This document shows positions 16,890 to 25,532 of a stretch of DNA of 64,000 nt, piece after piece. Each line of letters opens with the position of its first letter. The first letter of the stretch is position 1. The stretch covers positions 2,294,001 through 2,358,000 of the forward strand of contig NZ_CP074404.1 of NCBI RefSeq assembly GCF_018388465.1, given 5' to 3'. A program made the position numbers and the translations under genes. This stretch comes from Cellulomonas fengjieae. Lineage in GTDB: Bacteria; Actinomycetota; Actinomycetes; Actinomycetales; Cellulomonadaceae. Below the pieces are notes generated by a model that had not been told where the DNA came from, searched no databases, and saw only the letters and a program-made list of their open reading frames with translations.

Positions 16890-18803
16890 ATGACGCAGGC
16901 GGTGCGACCGGCGCGCGACGCGCAGCCCGTGCCGGCAGGTGAGGGCCTGGCCCGGCGGTTGGTGCGGCAGTACCCCCTGGTGGTCGTCACGATCGCCGTC
17001 CTCGTCGCGACGCTGCTGCTCCGTGCGGCCGGGCAGGCAGTGGCCGGTGGCTGGCTCGGATCGGTCTGGGCGCTGCTCGTGGCGGCCCAGGTGTTCCGGG
17101 GCATGGTCCAGGACATCCGGGCCGGCAAGTGGGGCATCGACCTGCTCGCGGTCTCCGCGATCATCGCCACGGTGGCGGTCGGCGAGTACGTCGCCGCGCT
17201 GGTGGTGGTGCTGATGCTGACCGGCGGGCAGGGCCTCGAGGACTATGCCGCGCACCGTGCCCGTGGAGAGCTCCGCGCGCTGCTGGAGCGGGCACCCGTC
17301 GCGGCGCACCGGCTCGCGCCGGACGACTCGGTGGTCGACGTCCCCGTCGGGGAGGTCGTGGCCGGCGACCGTCTGCTCATCCGTCCCGCCGAGGTCGTCC
17401 CGGTGGACGGGACGCTGCTCAGCGACGAGGCGGAGCTCGACGAGTCGTCGCTGACGGGTGAGAGCCTGCCGGTCCCCCACCGCGCCGGCGACCCAGTGCT
17501 GTCGGGTGCGCTGAACACCGAGCGTGCCGTCCTCGTGCTCGCGGGCGCGTCGGCCGAGCAGAGCCAGTACGCGCGCATCGTCGCGATGGTCCGAGAGGCC
17601 ACGCAGTCCCAGGCGCCGGTGGTCCGTCTCGCCGACCGGTACGCCGTCCCGTTCACTGTCCTCGCGTTCACCATCGCCGCGGCCGCGTGGTGGTGGCACG
17701 GCGACGCCACGGTGGTGGCGCAGGTGCTGGTCGTGGCCACGCCGTGCCCGCTGCTGATCGCCGCGCCGGTGGCCTTCCTCGCCGGCATGAGCCGGTCCGC
17801 GCACGCCGGCGTCATCATCAAGGACGCCGGGACGCTCGAACGGCTCGCCGCTGTGCGGACCGTCGCGTTCGACAAGACCGGCACCCTGACCTACGGGCGA
17901 CCCGAGCTCGTCACCGTGCATGCACGTGCACCGTGGGGCCAGGACGACGTGCTGCGCCTCGCGGCCTCGGCCGAGCAGTACTCGTCGCACGTGCTGGCCA
18001 GGTCCGTGCGCGACGCCGCCACGGCGCGGAACCTGGTGCTCGCCCCCGCGGTCGACGCCCACGAGGAGGCGGCGCACGGAGTCACCGCACACGTGGAGGG
18101 GCACCTGGTGGTCGTCGGCAAGCGGGCGCATGTTGCCGCCACCGCTCAGGGCGTGCCGGACCAGCAGGTGTACCCGGGCGAGCTGGCGGTGTACGTCGCG
18201 GTCGACGGTCAGGGCGCCGGCGTCCTGGTGCTCAGCGACCAGCCCCGCGCAGACGCGCGCACGACTCTGGAGGAGCTCACGCGGCTGGGCATCACCGACC
18301 GCGTGGTGATCAGCGGTGACGCCGCGCCCACCGTCGCGCACGTCGCCGAGGCCGTCGGCATCACACGGACGTTTGCCGAGTGCCTGCCCGAGGACAAGGT
18401 CCGCCTGGTGCGCGACCTGCCGAACCGCCCGGTGATGATGGTCGGCGACGGGGTCAACGACGCACCCGTGCTGGCCGTGGCGGACGTCGGTGTGGCCATG
18501 GGTGCGCGGGGGTCCACCGCCGCGAGCGAGTCGGCGGACGTCGTGATCCTTACGGAGGACCTCGAGAAGACCGCCGCAGCGGTGCGCGTCGGCCGGCGGA
18601 CCATGCGGGTCGCCCTGCAGAGCATCTGGCTCGGCATGGTGCTGTCCGTCGGCCTCATGCTCGTCGCCGCGACGGGAGTCATCCCGGCGGTCGTCGGTGC
18701 ACTGTGCCAGGAGGTGGTCGACCTGCTCTCGATCCTCAACGCGCTGCGGGCTCTGCGCGGGCCGGCGGGGGCGAGTCCCTACATCGAGGTACCCCAGCGG
18801 TAG
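16890..18803 (+). CDS. P1B-type heavy-metal translocating ATPase (TPC class)
   Basis: This 637-residue P-type ATPase shows TGES (actuator), TPCPL in the transport helix, DKTGTLT with the phosphorylated Asp, and GDGVNDAPVLA. It lacks an N-terminal metal-binding domain. The usual CPC or SPC of the transport helix is TPC, and the HP dipeptide expected in the nucleotide-binding domain is replaced by SSHVLA, so the metal cannot be assigned. The start is set at ATG 16890 (MTQAVRPAR), because codons before it lie partly within the repeat. Its 3' end overlaps the convergent crcB-like gene by 25 bases. Probable role: export of a divalent or other transition metal from the cytoplasm. Confidence 0.88.
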   Translation: MTQAVRPARDAQPVPAGEGLARRLVRQYPLVVVTIAVLVATLLLRAAGQAVAGGWLGSVWALLVAAQVFRGMVQDIRAGKWGIDLLAVSAIIATVAVGEYVAALVVVLMLTGGQGLEDYAAHRARGELRALLERAPVAAHRLAPDDSVVDVPVGEVVAGDRLLIRPAEVVPVDGTLLSDEAELDESSLTGESLPVPHRAGDPVLSGALNTERAVLVLAGASAEQSQYARIVAMVREATQSQAPVVRLADRYAVPFTVLAFTIAAAAWWWHGDATVVAQVLVVATPCPLLIAAPVAFLAGMSRSAHAGVIIKDAGTLERLAAVRTVAFDKTGTLTYGRPELVTVHARAPWGQDDVLRLAASAEQYSSHVLARSVRDAATARNLVLAPAVDAHEEAAHGVTAHVEGHLVVVGKRAHVAATAQGVPDQQVYPGELAVYVAVDGQGAGVLVLSDQPRADARTTLEELTRLGITDRVVISGDAAPTVAHVAEAVGITRTFAECLPEDKVRLVRDLPNRPVMMVGDGVNDAPVLAVADVGVAMGARGSTAASESADVVILTEDLEKTAAAVRVGRRTMRVALQSIWLGMVLSVGLMLVAATGVIPAVVGALCQEVVDLLSILNALRALRGPAGASPYIEVPQR

Positions 18804-19156
18804 CCGACGAACGCCAGCGCGACGCACACCAGCAGGATGCCGATACCGTAGAGCAGCGCGGTGCCGTACTTCCTCTCGCGGACCAGCTGGACCGTCTCGT
18901 AGCTGGCCGTGCCGAACGTCGTGTAGCCAGCCAGGAACCCGGTGGCGAGCACGACGCTGAGCTCCGTCGAAGCGACCCGGCCGACCACCAGACCGGTGAG
19001 CACACCGAGGACGAGCGAACCGGTCATGTTGATGATCGCGGTGGACCACGGGAACTTCTTGGACGCGCGGGCCCTGATCCAGTCATCGAGGAGGTAGCGC
19101 ACGACGGCTCCCGCTCCCCCGGCGACGATCAGCAGCAGGAACTCGCCGACGCTCAT
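18779..19156 (-). CDS. crcB: CrcB/Fluc fluoride channel subunit 2
   Basis: This 125-residue protein has four hydrophobic segments and the conserved GFLAGYTTFGTAS, the Fluc TTF region that forms the fluoride track; an Asn near INMTGSLVLG is also typical. Fluc channels are dual-topology dimers, and actinobacteria often encode two subunits side by side. The start overlaps the stop of the upstream crcB gene (ATGA, 19153-19156), so the two are co-translated. It exports fluoride passively and protects enolase and pyrophosphatase. Confidence 0.9.
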   Translation of the reverse strand: MSVGEFLLLIVAGGAGAVVRYLLDDWIRARASKKFPWSTAIINMTGSLVLGVLTGLVVGRVASTELSVVLATGFLAGYTTFGTASYETVQLVRERKYGTALLYGIGILLVCVALAFVGYRWGTSM

Positions 19157-19620
19157 GACGCCCTCCCGGTGTCGGTTGCTGTCGCGCGACTGGCCAAGGC
19201 GATGCCGGCGAGGGTCGCGAGCGCGCCGAGGAGCACGGTCCCCAGCGCGTAGGCGAGCGCGAGGTCCACGCGGGACTTGTCGAGCAGCACGGCGGTGTCG
19301 GTGGCCAGCGCGCTGTAGGTGGTCAGGCCACCGCAGAAGCCGGTGCCCACCAGCAGCTTGAGCCGGGCGGTCCGTCCCGGCCCCGGCGACCTGCGTGTCA
19401 GGTGCTCGTAGAGGTAGCCGAACACGAAGGCGCCCAGGACGTTGACCAGAATAATGACGACAGGGACACCGTCGAGCGGCGGGACCTCTCGCGACAGGAA
19501 CTCACGGATGGCGACGCCGCCGCCGGCGCCCGCAGCGACGAGGCCGATGGCCGCCCCGCGACCAGGAACCCGGTCGGGTATGACGGGGCGCGTCGAAGAG
19601 CCTGATTCTTGGCGGGCCAT
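19153..19620 (-). CDS. crcB: CrcB/Fluc fluoride channel subunit 1
   Basis: This 155-residue protein has a short polar N-terminus and four membrane helices. It shows NVLGAFVFGYLYE and GFCGGLTTYSALATD, the Fluc signature. It is the first gene of the two-gene unit with the downstream crcB. A minus-strand TACCGT ends six bases before the ATG, so the mRNA is probably leaderless; accordingly there is no room for a fluoride (crcB-motif) riboswitch, and none is visible. Confidence 0.9.
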   Translation of the reverse strand: MARQESGSSTRPVIPDRVPGRGAAIGLVAAGAGGGVAIREFLSREVPPLDGVPVVIILVNVLGAFVFGYLYEHLTRRSPGPGRTARLKLLVGTGFCGGLTTYSALATDTAVLLDKSRVDLALAYALGTVLLGALATLAGIALASRATATDTGRAS

Positions 19621-19626
19621 GGCCCG

Positions 19627-19632
19627 ACGGTA
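19627..19632 (-). promoter_or_regulatory. -10 box of the crcB pair
   Basis: TACCGT on the minus strand, six bases from the ATG at 19620. Confidence 0.5.
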
Positions 19633-19708
19633 GGCCGATGAAGCCCGCGCGCGGTGTGCGACGCGCGGCGCATCAGGTGCTCACGGCGTCCGGCGCATCT
19701 GAGCCGGC

Positions 19709-21643
19709 TCACTCCCCCAGGACGGGCTTGACCTGGGTGATGGTCCAGCGCCGCCGCCACACGACGGCCGCGACCCCGAGCAGGAGACCCGTGAGCCCCC
19801 AGGCACCGACGACCAGAATGTCGCGCACGTACCGGTCCGACGGTCCGCCGGTGAGCGCGATCCGCAGGCCGTCCACGACGTAGGACATGGGCAGGAGCGG
19901 GTGGATCGCGCGCAGCGGGCCCGGCAGCGTCTGCATCGGGTAGATCCCGGCGCAGCTGGTCAGCTGGAGCATCAGCAGCACGAGCGCTATCGACGAGCCC
20001 ACCACCCCGAACGCGGCCCGCAGGGCGTGCGCGATGGCGGTGAAGGCCATCGACCCTACGGCCACCAGACCGAGCGTCGCCGGCCAGCTGCGCGGCTCCA
20101 TGCCCAGACCGAAGTGCAGGATAGCGGTCAGCACGAAACCCCCGGTCACCCCGATCGACGCGACCGGGAGGTACCCCGCGAGCGCCACCCGCACCGAGTG
20201 CGCGCGCGACATGAGCCCTCGCGGGTTCACCGGACGGAGCACCGTGAACGCCGCGACGCCGAAGACGCACAGGGCGATGCCGAAGAAGAACGGCGCCAGA
20301 CCTTCGCCGTAGTACTTCGCGTCGTTCACTGCGGAGTCCGTGACCTTCGTCGGCGACGCGAGCTCGCGTGCGACACCTTCGGGGTCGTTCTCGCCGATGG
20401 TCGGGATCTGCTGGACGGCGGAGGTCAGTCCGTCGGTCAACGTCGATGCGCCGCTCTCCAGCTCGGCCGTCCCGCTGACCAGCTGGTTCGCCCCGTCCGT
20501 CGCGCTCTGCAGTCCGGTCGACAGCTCGCCCAGCCCGGTCGCGACCTCCTGGGACCCGGACGCCAGGCGGTCGATGTCGGACTGCGCGGCGCGGATCCTC
20601 GCCTGGATCACGGGGACGTCGGCGTTGACCTGGGCGGCGCGGGCAGCGACCCGGTTCGCGGCCGTGCTGACCTCCGCGGCCGTCCTGGTGACGTCACCGG
20701 CGCGCGCGTGCGCGGCCTCGGCCCGCGCCACGACCTGCTGGAAGCCCGGGTCGCTCGCCGCGCCGCTGCTGTTCCCCCACTGCTGGAGCTCGTCGAGGAG
20801 CTGCCCGGTCCGCGAGGGCAGCCCGTCGGCGTCCTGCGCCACCTGCCCGGCCAGCTGTGCCGCCTTGTCGGCGACCGTCTGCGCGGCACTCGCCACCCCG
20901 GGCAGCGCAGGGACGACCTCATCCACCAACGGGTTGACGACGTTCGCGATGCGCTGGTCGCCCTGCGCGACCTGCTCCGCGCCGTCGCGCAGCGCGACCG
21001 AGGCCTGCTGCGCCGACGCCAGGCCCCCGGCCAGCGTCACCGTCCCGTCGTGCGCGGTCGTCAGGCCGTCACGCAGGCGGCCGGCACCGTCGGCCGCCTG
21101 CTGCAGCCCGCTACGCAGCTCGTCCAGACCCTCGAACAGGACGGTGAAGTACGCCGCCGTCGCGGCGGCGTTGATCCGCTCCTCGAGCTCGATCGCCAGT
21201 CCCCGGGAGGCGACGCTGACGATGAACCCGTTGGCACCGTCGCGGCGCAGCAGGACCTCGGCCACCTTCGGGTCACCCGACTGCACCGACGCCAGGTTCG
21301 CGGAGAAGTCGTTCGGGATGGTGATCGTCATCAGGTAGGTCCCGTCGGACAGACCGGCGGCCGCGTTGGTCGCGCTGGTCGGGGTCCACTCGACGATCGG
21401 GTCCTGCTGCAGCTCCTCGACGACCTGGCTCCCCGCCCGGACGTCCTTGCCCTGGACGGTCACCGCCTGGTCCTCGTCGACCACCGCGACCTTGATGTCC
21501 TCGAGGTGCCCGTACGGGTCCCAGTTGGACCACAGGTACAGGCCGCCGTACAGCGACGGCAGGAGAACCAGGAACAGGAGCGCCACGCGTTCGAGCGGAC
21601 GCCGGTACCGCCGCAGCTCCGACCAGGCGAGGGAGAGGATCAT
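19709..21643 (-). CDS. YhgE/Pip-family membrane protein
   Basis: This 644-residue protein has one N-terminal membrane helix (about residues 20-38), a long extracytoplasmic Ala/Gln-rich helical region (about 60-430) with repeated small-residue heptads, and about six helices at the C-terminus (GLAPFFFGIALCVFGVAAF onward). This is the layout of YhgE/Pip proteins, related to ABC-2 permeases and to type VII secretion EsaA. The ATG overlaps the stop of the upstream ABC-like ATPase gene (ATGA), so the two probably act together. Exact substrate unknown. Confidence 0.8.
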   Translation of the reverse strand: MILSLAWSELRRYRRPLERVALLFLVLLPSLYGGLYLWSNWDPYGHLEDIKVAVVDEDQAVTVQGKDVRAGSQVVEELQQDPIVEWTPTSATNAAAGLSDGTYLMTITIPNDFSANLASVQSGDPKVAEVLLRRDGANGFIVSVASRGLAIELEERINAAATAAYFTVLFEGLDELRSGLQQAADGAGRLRDGLTTAHDGTVTLAGGLASAQQASVALRDGAEQVAQGDQRIANVVNPLVDEVVPALPGVASAAQTVADKAAQLAGQVAQDADGLPSRTGQLLDELQQWGNSSGAASDPGFQQVVARAEAAHARAGDVTRTAAEVSTAANRVAARAAQVNADVPVIQARIRAAQSDIDRLASGSQEVATGLGELSTGLQSATDGANQLVSGTAELESGASTLTDGLTSAVQQIPTIGENDPEGVARELASPTKVTDSAVNDAKYYGEGLAPFFFGIALCVFGVAAFTVLRPVNPRGLMSRAHSVRVALAGYLPVASIGVTGGFVLTAILHFGLGMEPRSWPATLGLVAVGSMAFTAIAHALRAAFGVVGSSIALVLLMLQLTSCAGIYPMQTLPGPLRAIHPLLPMSYVVDGLRIALTGGPSDRYVRDILVVGAWGLTGLLLGVAAVVWRRRWTITQVKPVLGE

Positions 21644-22362
21644 GACTCCTCCACGTGCGTCGCGTGCAGCTCGAGAACGGACCGACCCGCTGGGTGGTCG
21701 CGCGGGTCACCACCGGCGGTGGTCGCGATCGTGATGCACTCGTCGGCGGCGGAGACCTGACCGAGCGCGGTCCAGACCATCGCCTGCTCGTCGGGCGGCA
21801 GGCCGTCGTCCAGGTCGTCGAGCACCAGCACCTTGGGCCGCTCCAGCGCCGCGAGCGCCACCGCGAGCAGCGTGCGCTGGACCGCGGGGAGCCCGGCGAC
21901 CCGTTCACCACCAGCGGCACCCAGGGCGGTCAGCTCGCGCACCTCGTCGACCCGGTAGCCCGTGCCGTCGGAACCGGCAGGATGGACCCGGTCCCAGCGC
22001 GCTCGCTCACGGAACGCCTGGTCGACCGTGTGCTGGTCCTCCGGGCCGACGACGTCGTCCAGCCGGGCGACCGACGCCAGGCCGCGCACATGACGGGTGT
22101 CGTGCGGGAGCTGGTGCCCCAGGACCCACAAGGTCCCCGTCGTCGCCCGTGCCCTGCCGGCCAGCGTGAGCAGCAGCATCGAGCGACCCGTCCCACCCGC
22201 ACCGCGGACCTCGAGGACCTCGCCCGGGAAGGCACTCACGGTGACGTGCCGGTAGACCCAGCCTTCGCCGGCGCGCATCCCCAGGCCCCTGGCCCGGATG
22301 CCCTCGGGCGGCTGCTCCGGCGGGAGGTCCAGCGGATCGGTGCGGCTCTGCTCGATCGTCAT
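21640..22362 (-). CDS. degenerate ABC-type ATP-binding protein
   Basis: The protein has 240 residues and an ABC-ATPase layout. The Walker A reads GAGGTGRS, with Arg in place of the catalytic Lys. The LSGGQ signature position reads LPAVQ, and Walker B reads VLVLDDLDDG with Asp rather than Glu next to the conserved Asp. These changes suggest weak or no ATP hydrolysis. It overlaps the YhgE-type gene (ATGA) and is presumably its cytoplasmic partner. ATG 22362 was chosen because GGAGGGG lies upstream and the residues before it are not ABC-like. Confidence 0.75.
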   Translation of the reverse strand: MTIEQSRTDPLDLPPEQPPEGIRARGLGMRAGEGWVYRHVTVSAFPGEVLEVRGAGGTGRSMLLLTLAGRARATTGTLWVLGHQLPHDTRHVRGLASVARLDDVVGPEDQHTVDQAFRERARWDRVHPAGSDGTGYRVDEVRELTALGAAGGERVAGLPAVQRTLLAVALAALERPKVLVLDDLDDGLPPDEQAMVWTALGQVSAADECITIATTAGGDPRDHPAGRSVLELHATHVEES

Positions 22363-22562
22363 CACGGGCCCCTCCCCCGGAGGTCCCCTGATCCCTGGAG
22401 CCCTCTGCGCCTCCAATGTCGCAGAACTGCGGTCCGTGGGCGCGGGGAGCGTCCCGGACCCGACCAGGACCAAAGACACGTCCGTCCCGCCTCCGCGCGC
22501 AGGACCATGGTCCTTGCCGGTCACCCCGGCTGTATGTCCACGTGCACCCACAGGAGCGCCCC

Positions 22563-22781
22563 ATGGCCACCATCCGTCCCGACGTCCGTCCCGCCCGCCG
22601 GCTCGAGGAGCGTGTGCGCGAGCTCGCGACCACCGTCCGGTGGGCACCCGCACCGCGCTGGGGAAGCTCGACGCGTGAGCACACGCGGTACGCGGGCTAC
22701 CTCGGGGGCAGCATCGTGGGCTGGACGGCCCTGGGGCTTGCGACGGCCGCGGTCATCGGTCGGGCGCTCGGCGCCGCCTGA
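22563..22781 (+). CDS. small membrane-anchored hypothetical protein
   Basis: This 72-residue protein begins MATIRPDVRPARRLEERV. It is basic at the N-terminus and has one hydrophobic helix near the C-terminus (GSIVGWTALGLATAAVIG). AGGAG lies six bases before the ATG. It sits between the divergent ABC-like operon and the convergent Nudix gene. No family recognised. Confidence 0.6.
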   Translation: MATIRPDVRPARRLEERVRELATTVRWAPAPRWGSSTREHTRYAGYLGGSIVGWTALGLATAAVIGRALGAA

Positions 22782-22790
22782 GCGGCCCGC

Positions 22791-23333
22791 TCACCTGACC
22801 CGACCGAGCGCGATCGCGGCGTACATCAGCGCCGCGACGGTCTCGCCGTCGGTGATCGACCCGTCCGCGACGAGCTCCAGCACCCGTGGCCACGGCTCGC
22901 GCCGCACCGCGGTGATGCCCTCGGCCTCCTGCTCGACCGGCTCGTCCGCGGACCGCAGGCCGCGGGCCAGGTAGACGTGCTCCGGGGCGTGACTGACCCC
23001 GTTGAGCGCGAACATCGACCCCACGTGCTCCCAGTGGTTCGCCACGAGGCCGGTCTCCTCGCGGAGCTCGCGCTGGGCGGCGAGCACCAGGTCCTCGCCG
23101 TCGCTGCCGCCGGCGGGCACCTCGAGCGACCTCCCGGTGGTGTGCCGCACGACCTCGACGAGCACCACCTCGTCGTCCGCGGTCAGCGGGACGATGAAGA
23201 CCGCGGGGTGGCGCAGCTCGACGACGCCGTAGACCCCTGCCGTCCCGTCCGGGCGCTCGACCGCGTCCTCGCGCACGCGGATCCAGGGGTTCTCGTAGAC
23301 GGTGGTGGTGCTGTGCGTCGGCCAGTGCGTCAT
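22791..23333 (-). CDS. Nudix hydrolase, ADP-ribose pyrophosphatase type
   Basis: This 180-residue protein has the Nudix box EDLVLAAQRELREETGL (catalytic REXXEE), preceded by PAGGSDG; the first Gly of the box is Ala. The surrounding fold (EVPAG before the box, HVYLARGL after it) is that of ADP-ribose/NDP-sugar pyrophosphatases, which cleave nucleotide-sugar diphosphates. It is divergent from the pectate lyase gene with about 100 bases between. Substrate not determinable from sequence. Confidence 0.8.
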   Translation of the reverse strand: MTHWPTHSTTTVYENPWIRVREDAVERPDGTAGVYGVVELRHPAVFIVPLTADDEVVLVEVVRHTTGRSLEVPAGGSDGEDLVLAAQRELREETGLVANHWEHVGSMFALNGVSHAPEHVYLARGLRSADEPVEQEAEGITAVRREPWPRVLELVADGSITDGETVAALMYAAIALGRVR

Positions 23334-23396
23334 GGACGCAGCCTGGCAGAGGCACTGCAGGGATTGCGCTTACCGGACATTCTATGGCACGCTCCG

Positions 23397-23408
23397 GAAA
23401 CCGGTTTC
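23397..23408. promoter_or_regulatory. LacI-type operator before pectate lyase
   Basis: Perfect 12-bp palindrome GAAACCGGTTTC, centred on CG as in LacI/GalR-family operators, 27 bases before the pectate lyase ATG. The same AACCGGTT core occurs at 42318-42325. Confidence 0.6.
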
Positions 23409-23435
23409 TGGTAGTTCTCGGGACAAGGACGTCTC

Positions 23436-25412
23436 ATGAGGGTTCGTCGTACCGCCGTCGTCACGCTCGCCGCCGCAGCGCTGCTCCTGCCGGCCACCAC
23501 CGCCCACGGCTCGCCCGCGCCGGTCGACCTGGGCCGAGAGGTGCTGCCGCCGGGCGACGGATGGGCGTCGTACGCGGGTCCCACGGCCCCCGACGGCAAG
23601 CCGACCGTGGCGACCGGCACCACCGGCGGGGCCGACGCCGCCGCGGCGGAGGTCTACGTCGTCGACACCTGGCAGGAGCTGCGCGACGCCCTGGCCGGTG
23701 CGCCGGGCGGCAGCCAGACCGACGCCCGCCGCAACGTCGTCCCCCGGATCATCTACGTGAACGGCACGATCACGGCCTTCGAGCCGAGTGCGTGCGAGTC
23801 GTTCGGCGCGCAGGTCACGGTGTCCGACACGGGCCGGCCCTTCCGGATGGCCGACTACATCGCACACTTCGAGCCGGCCGGGCCGTGGGGCCGCGTCAAG
23901 CCGAGCGGCCCCCTCGAGGACGCCCGGGTCGCCGCCGCCGCCGTGCAGGCGGCGCAGACGCTCCAGCACGTGGGCTCGAACGTCACGTTGGTCGGCGTCG
24001 GCGACGACGCGCGGATCGTCGGCGCGAGCCTGCGGATCCGTGACGCGCACAACGTCATCGTCCGGAACCTGACCATCGCCGACGCCTACGACTGCTTCCC
24101 GGCCTGGGACCCCACCGACGGCACCGCCGGCAACTGGAACTCCGCGTACGACAACGTGTCGGTGTGGACCTCGACCAGCGTGTGGGTGGACCACAACACG
24201 TTCGACGACGGCGACCACCCGCACTCGGCGCTCCCGACGGTGTACGGACGGCCCTTCGAGGTGCACGACGGGCTGCTCGACCTCACGCACGGCTCCGACC
24301 TGGTGACCGTGTCCTACAACCGGTTCCAGGACCACGACAAGACCGAGCTGATCGGCTCCTCCGACTCACGCCCGCAGGACCGCGGGCAGCACCGGGTGAC
24401 GCTGCACCACAACCACTGGATCGACATCGGCCAGCGCGCACCGCGCGTGCGCTTCGGCGACGTGCACCTCTACGACAACCTCTACACGCAGACCACCGAG
24501 GGCCTGTTCCAGTACTACTGGGGGGCCGGCATCGAGTCGAGCATCGTCGCGGAGAACAACGCGTTCGAGCTCGCGCCCGGCGTGGACCCCGGACGCATCA
24601 TCACGCGGTGGGGCGGCAGCCAGCTGCTCGAGCGCGGCTCGACGGTGAACGGTCAGCCGACCGACCTCCTCGCGGCGTTCAACGCGACCGCACCCGTGCC
24701 GCTGGCACCGACGGCACGCTGGAACCCGGCCGACGTGTACGACTACACGCTCGATCCCGTGCGCGACGTGCCTGCGCTGGTCCGCGCTCAGGCGGGCGCC
24801 GGCGTGCTGCGTTCCGGAACCCCCGTGGCCACCACCGCGCCCGGTGTCGCGGTGCTCACCGACGACAACGGCTGGGACACCGGCCTGCGCGACGGCTCCT
24901 ACACGGTCACCGCGAACCTCTGGTGGGGCCAGAACGCGACCGTCGCCCGGCTCTACGAGAACGGCGTGCTCGTCGACGCCCGGTGGCTCACGGGCACGAC
25001 GCCGCACCGTCAGACCGTGAGCTTCCCCGTCGCGGGCCGGGGCGACGGGACGTACTCCTACGTGGTCGAGCTGCTCAACCCGTACGGGACCAGCATGTCG
25101 CGCCCGCACGCCGTGGTCGTGTCCGAGGCGGCGCCGGGACGCGCGGTCCTGAGCGACGACAACCGCGACGGCGACGGCTCGTTCACGCTGAGCAGCACCC
25201 TGTGGTGGGGGACGAACGCGACGCACTACACGCTGTACCGCGACGGTCAGGTGGTCGACGAGCAGGAGCTCACCGCCGCCACGCCCCGACGTCAGACGGT
25301 CCGGACGGACGTGTCCGGGCTCGCGCCGGGGACGTACCGGTTCGTCGCCGTGCTGAGCAACGACGCGGGAAGCACCCCGACCGGCGAGCGGGTGATCACG
25401 GTCCGCCGCTGA
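23436..25412 (+). CDS. secreted pectate lyase, polysaccharide lyase family 1, with two C-terminal beta repeats
   Basis: The protein has 658 residues. A signal peptide (MRVRRTAVV, hydrophobic core, cleavage near AHG-SPA) is followed by the PL1 beta-helix: WTSTSVWVDHNTFDDG, VTVSYNRFQDHDK and QRAPRVRFG, which carry the calcium-binding acids and the catalytic Arg. The last 190 residues hold two similar units, each starting DDN and containing LWWG.NAT and R.(R)QTV, likely Fn3/Ig-like carbohydrate-binding or spacer domains. It cleaves polygalacturonate outside the cell by beta-elimination. AAGGACG precedes the ATG. The palindrome directly upstream suggests LacI-type repression. Confidence 0.9.
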   Translation: MRVRRTAVVTLAAAALLLPATTAHGSPAPVDLGREVLPPGDGWASYAGPTAPDGKPTVATGTTGGADAAAAEVYVVDTWQELRDALAGAPGGSQTDARRNVVPRIIYVNGTITAFEPSACESFGAQVTVSDTGRPFRMADYIAHFEPAGPWGRVKPSGPLEDARVAAAAVQAAQTLQHVGSNVTLVGVGDDARIVGASLRIRDAHNVIVRNLTIADAYDCFPAWDPTDGTAGNWNSAYDNVSVWTSTSVWVDHNTFDDGDHPHSALPTVYGRPFEVHDGLLDLTHGSDLVTVSYNRFQDHDKTELIGSSDSRPQDRGQHRVTLHHNHWIDIGQRAPRVRFGDVHLYDNLYTQTTEGLFQYYWGAGIESSIVAENNAFELAPGVDPGRIITRWGGSQLLERGSTVNGQPTDLLAAFNATAPVPLAPTARWNPADVYDYTLDPVRDVPALVRAQAGAGVLRSGTPVATTAPGVAVLTDDNGWDTGLRDGSYTVTANLWWGQNATVARLYENGVLVDARWLTGTTPHRQTVSFPVAGRGDGTYSYVVELLNPYGTSMSRPHAVVVSEAAPGRAVLSDDNRDGDGSFTLSSTLWWGTNATHYTLYRDGQVVDEQELTAATPRRQTVRTDVSGLAPGTYRFVAVLSNDAGSTPTGERVITVRR

Positions 25413-25519
25413 GCACCTGTGGGCCCACCATGCGTCAGTTGTGGAGGGTGTCGCCGGCACTGCACACAACGTGCACGGGACCCCCGCGCAAGTGCCTGAC
25501 GTGCGCAGACGCTGCTGTC

Positions 25520-25525
25520 TAGCGT
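25520..25525 (+). promoter_or_regulatory. -10 box, leaderless promoter
   Basis: TAGCGT ends seven bases before ATG 25533. Confidence 0.5.
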
Positions 25526-25532
25526 GGCGCTC

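Noticed and set aside
16680..19049. 789-codon minus-strand frame
   Set aside because: Antisense of the P-type ATPase and out of frame with crcB.
19621..19720. Fluoride riboswitch upstream of crcB
   Set aside because: The conserved crcB-motif pieces are absent and a -10 box sits six bases before the ATG, leaving no leader.
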